A DNA stretch of 64,000 nt from Lycocorax pyrrhopterus obiensis (taxonomy: Eukaryota; Chordata; Aves; Passeriformes; Paradisaeidae): NCBI GenBank assembly GCA_014706295.1, contig JACSVZ010000008.1, positions 4,218,848 through 4,282,847 of the forward strand. Reading direction: 5' to 3'. Position numbers and translations under genes: made by a program. Below are positions 61,791 through 64,000 of the stretch, one piece after another (positions within the stretch are counted from its first letter, which is position 1; every line of letters begins with the position of its first letter). A model generated the notes under the pieces. That model saw only the letters and a list, made by a program, of their open reading frames with translations, did no database searches and was not told the origin of the DNA.

Positions 61791-64000
61791 GTATCAGTCA
61801 AGGTGTAGTCTGTTCTGTAAAGTCAGGATGTCCAGCGCCCCAGTGTGTTTTTCTATAACGAACCTCATTTGAACTGCTGGGATGAAGAGCAACAACGATT
61901 TGTGGGACCACAGTGTCCTCTGATGAGAAACAGTAGCCAGGAAGGCTCCTTGGGATAATCAGTGAGGAGGAATTCTGAGTGCCGAGGGCTTTAAACCCAG
62001 CAGGCAACAGGGTCTGGATAATTCTTCACTGAAATGTTACTTGGCAAAATTAACGCTGCAGTGCTGCGTGCGCGTTGCTTCTCACCTATTGCCCAGCAAA
62101 CAAGTGGTTGTGGATTTAAAAGAAAAAAACCTCAAAAGCGTTGGATCATTATTCTCATGAGTCTGAAAACTCATTCCCAACACTTTTCGTGTACCACAGC
62201 CAAGGATAAAGATACTGGCGGCCAAGTGATTCCCATCTCTGACACCTGGTACACCCACACATTTGTGAAATTTCACCAGACGCTGCTGGAATTTGCAAAT
62301 ACTGCTATTGCTACGTGTGCAGGAAATGTTTCCTAAAAACCACATTGCTTGGTTCCCAACATCTCAGCCTTCAGTCAGGAAGCATGAAAAACCCAAGTGG
62401 CTTGAATTTCTCATTATTGCAAACAGTTACATGTGAGCAGGTAAATTAAAAACGCAGTCAAATCTCTCTCTATGTAAAATACAGGCAGCAAATGTGATAC
62501 CAGTAGCTTCATTTTTAAATATTGTCAATTGTTTTAAAAAAAAACAAAACACAAGAAAACATTGTCCTTTGCATTTTAGTTGTCTAACTTGCTACTTGCT
62601 TTTCTAGAGCAAAATGTATGTAAGAAATGGGAGAAAAGTGATTCAGAGCAGAAAACGGCCATTATGATAATTTTTGGAAGAGAAGGTATAGAATATATAA
62701 TTTTCAATCAGAAAATTACCTAAATAAAGACATTAAAATAGATTTTTTTTTTCAGTTAAGCTTCCAGAAATTGAAGTAAAATCATGAAAATGTCACTTCA
62801 ACATTAATTGTCTGAAAAAATGAAATTCACAAAGACAAATGAGAGAACTCTAACTTGTTAGAAACCCCTTTTGCTGTTACTGCAGCAAGAGGCAGGACAA
62901 TAGGGGAAATAACGTAATTAATTTACTGGAGTAAGTTACATTTGCATTCAACCAGCCATGCTATGTATCAAAAAAGAAGTTACTAGGAAGCAAGGAGGTA
63001 AAAAAACAATGGAGTCAAGTTCTCTAAATCATCCCCAGGAGACCAACAATAACATATAATTTTTTATCAGTGATAGAAAACTTAACTATAGTAAGAGAGA
63101 ACCATTCTCAACGTACCGATAGATGTTACTGCTTTTTAGGTGGAGACCAATAAACCACTCTTCTTCCTTATAACACCTCTCCTGGATTGAATTAAGAGGT
63201 CAGCAGGTTAATTTGTGATTAGGGAAGGAGAACTCCAGCTGGAGTTACAGGTGTTACCAGTTCAGTAAAGTTATCAGAGTGCCCAAGAAATGACTGGATG
63301 AAGAGATCAATTTTCTGGTCAGAAAATGGGGCTGCAATAGGGAGTGGCTATTCTATACAAGTTCCTGGGAAAGAAGGGTAAATACCAGAAATAGGAAAAA
63401 AAATAATTATGTGATTTAAGCTAAGACAGTGTTAAGAAAATAATAAAGAGGTTGAGCTGGCCAAGGATAACACAGGCTAGACATCAGAAATATTCCTGTG
63501 AAAAATTTTGAAATATATCATTAAGAATTCCTTAGGTCTTCCAAAAGTTAGCAATTTCTTTTTCTTCGAGAAAAAGTGTAGTTTTGAATTCTTTCTTGAA
63601 GAATTGCTAGTTAATTTCAGCAAAAAACTTTTGTGATCTAATTATATCCACTCCTGCTTGAAATGAGGTAAAATGCACTTCTAACTTAAGGTATAATTCA
63701 TCCCTAGACAGAGAGGATTGCAGAGCTACAGTCAGGGAAAAGTAAAAATAAACCTCTCAAATAATGACAGCTATGAAAATCCCTACTAACCTTTGGAAAT
63801 CCAACTGAAAAGAGATTTGTTTGCACCTCACCAAGTACCTAGCAGTTACTACAGGGCTGAATAGCCGAATGTCTCCACTGCAGCATCTTCTGGTCTTTGT
63901 TAGCAGCATTCCTGGTTTGATTGTTAATGCTTCCTGTCCTTTAGTCTTGGGAAAGTTAAAGCACAAAGCGGTTCACATCAAAACGTTAAAGCTGATATCT

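Larger units (their letters stand above)
51438..64000 (-). other. STOX1: STOX1 intron 1, continuing past the right edge
   Basis: No coding exon can be supported between the STOX1 exon at 51285-51437 and the window end. The first STOX1 exon of mammals is GC-rich; no CpG island or matching peptide occurs here, so that exon is placed outside the window. The intron holds an old CR1 fragment at 57740-58170 and a possible LTR near 61.4-61.8 kb. Otherwise it is AT-rich sequence without recognised content. Confidence 0.6.

Noticed and set aside
1..64000. CRISPR arrays, bacterial operons or phage modules
   Set aside because: The window is spliced vertebrate DNA. No spaced direct repeats, bacterial genes or ribosome-binding-site-led gene runs are present.

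Overview
This is vertebrate nuclear DNA, most likely from a bird and probably a songbird. The genes are split into many short exons with GT-AG introns, and three promoters sit in CpG-rich islands. Short 3' ends of CR1-type LINEs are present. One SINE has a tRNA-Ile-like head joined to a CR1-like tail, an element type I associate with passerines (TguSINE1). The species call is an inference.

Four genes lie head to tail, all on the minus strand. Reading the plus strand from low to high coordinate they are KIFBP (10193-20774), DDX21 (21313-32459), DDX50 (34156-45007) and the 3' part of STOX1 (46346-51437, continuing past the right edge). This is the STOX1-DDX50-DDX21-KIFBP order known from human chromosome 10q22. 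I rebuilt every coding exon from conserved protein sequence plus splice sites, and the joined exons stay in frame throughout. KIFBP has 7 exons (594 aa). DDX21 has 15 exons (697 aa) and DDX50 has 15 exons (711 aa). STOX1 contributes its last three coding exons (843 complete residues), with its first exon outside the window.

DDX21 and DDX50 are tandem duplicates. Coding exons 3 to 14 have the same length in both genes, and their helicase cores carry the DEVD form of the DEAD box. They differ at the ends: the copy beside KIFBP has lost the long FRGQR-type tail expected of DDX21, while the copy beside STOX1 keeps a Gly/Arg-rich tail ending [12 protein letters not shown]. Both act in nucleolar RNA metabolism. 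KIFBP is a kinesin inhibitor and STOX1 a winged-helix transcription factor, so the four share a neighbourhood rather than a pathway.

The left 9.6 kb is intergenic with no gene I can support. The right 12.5 kb is STOX1 intron 1, with an old CR1 fragment and a possible solitary LTR. Gaps between neighbouring genes are about 0.5 to 1.7 kb (stop to start), so the cluster is compact. No bacterial, phage or CRISPR features are present, and I see no wholly novel system. The points most worth checking are the divergent evolution of the two helicase copies, the shortened DDX21 and STOX1 C-termini, and the promoter and start-codon architecture.
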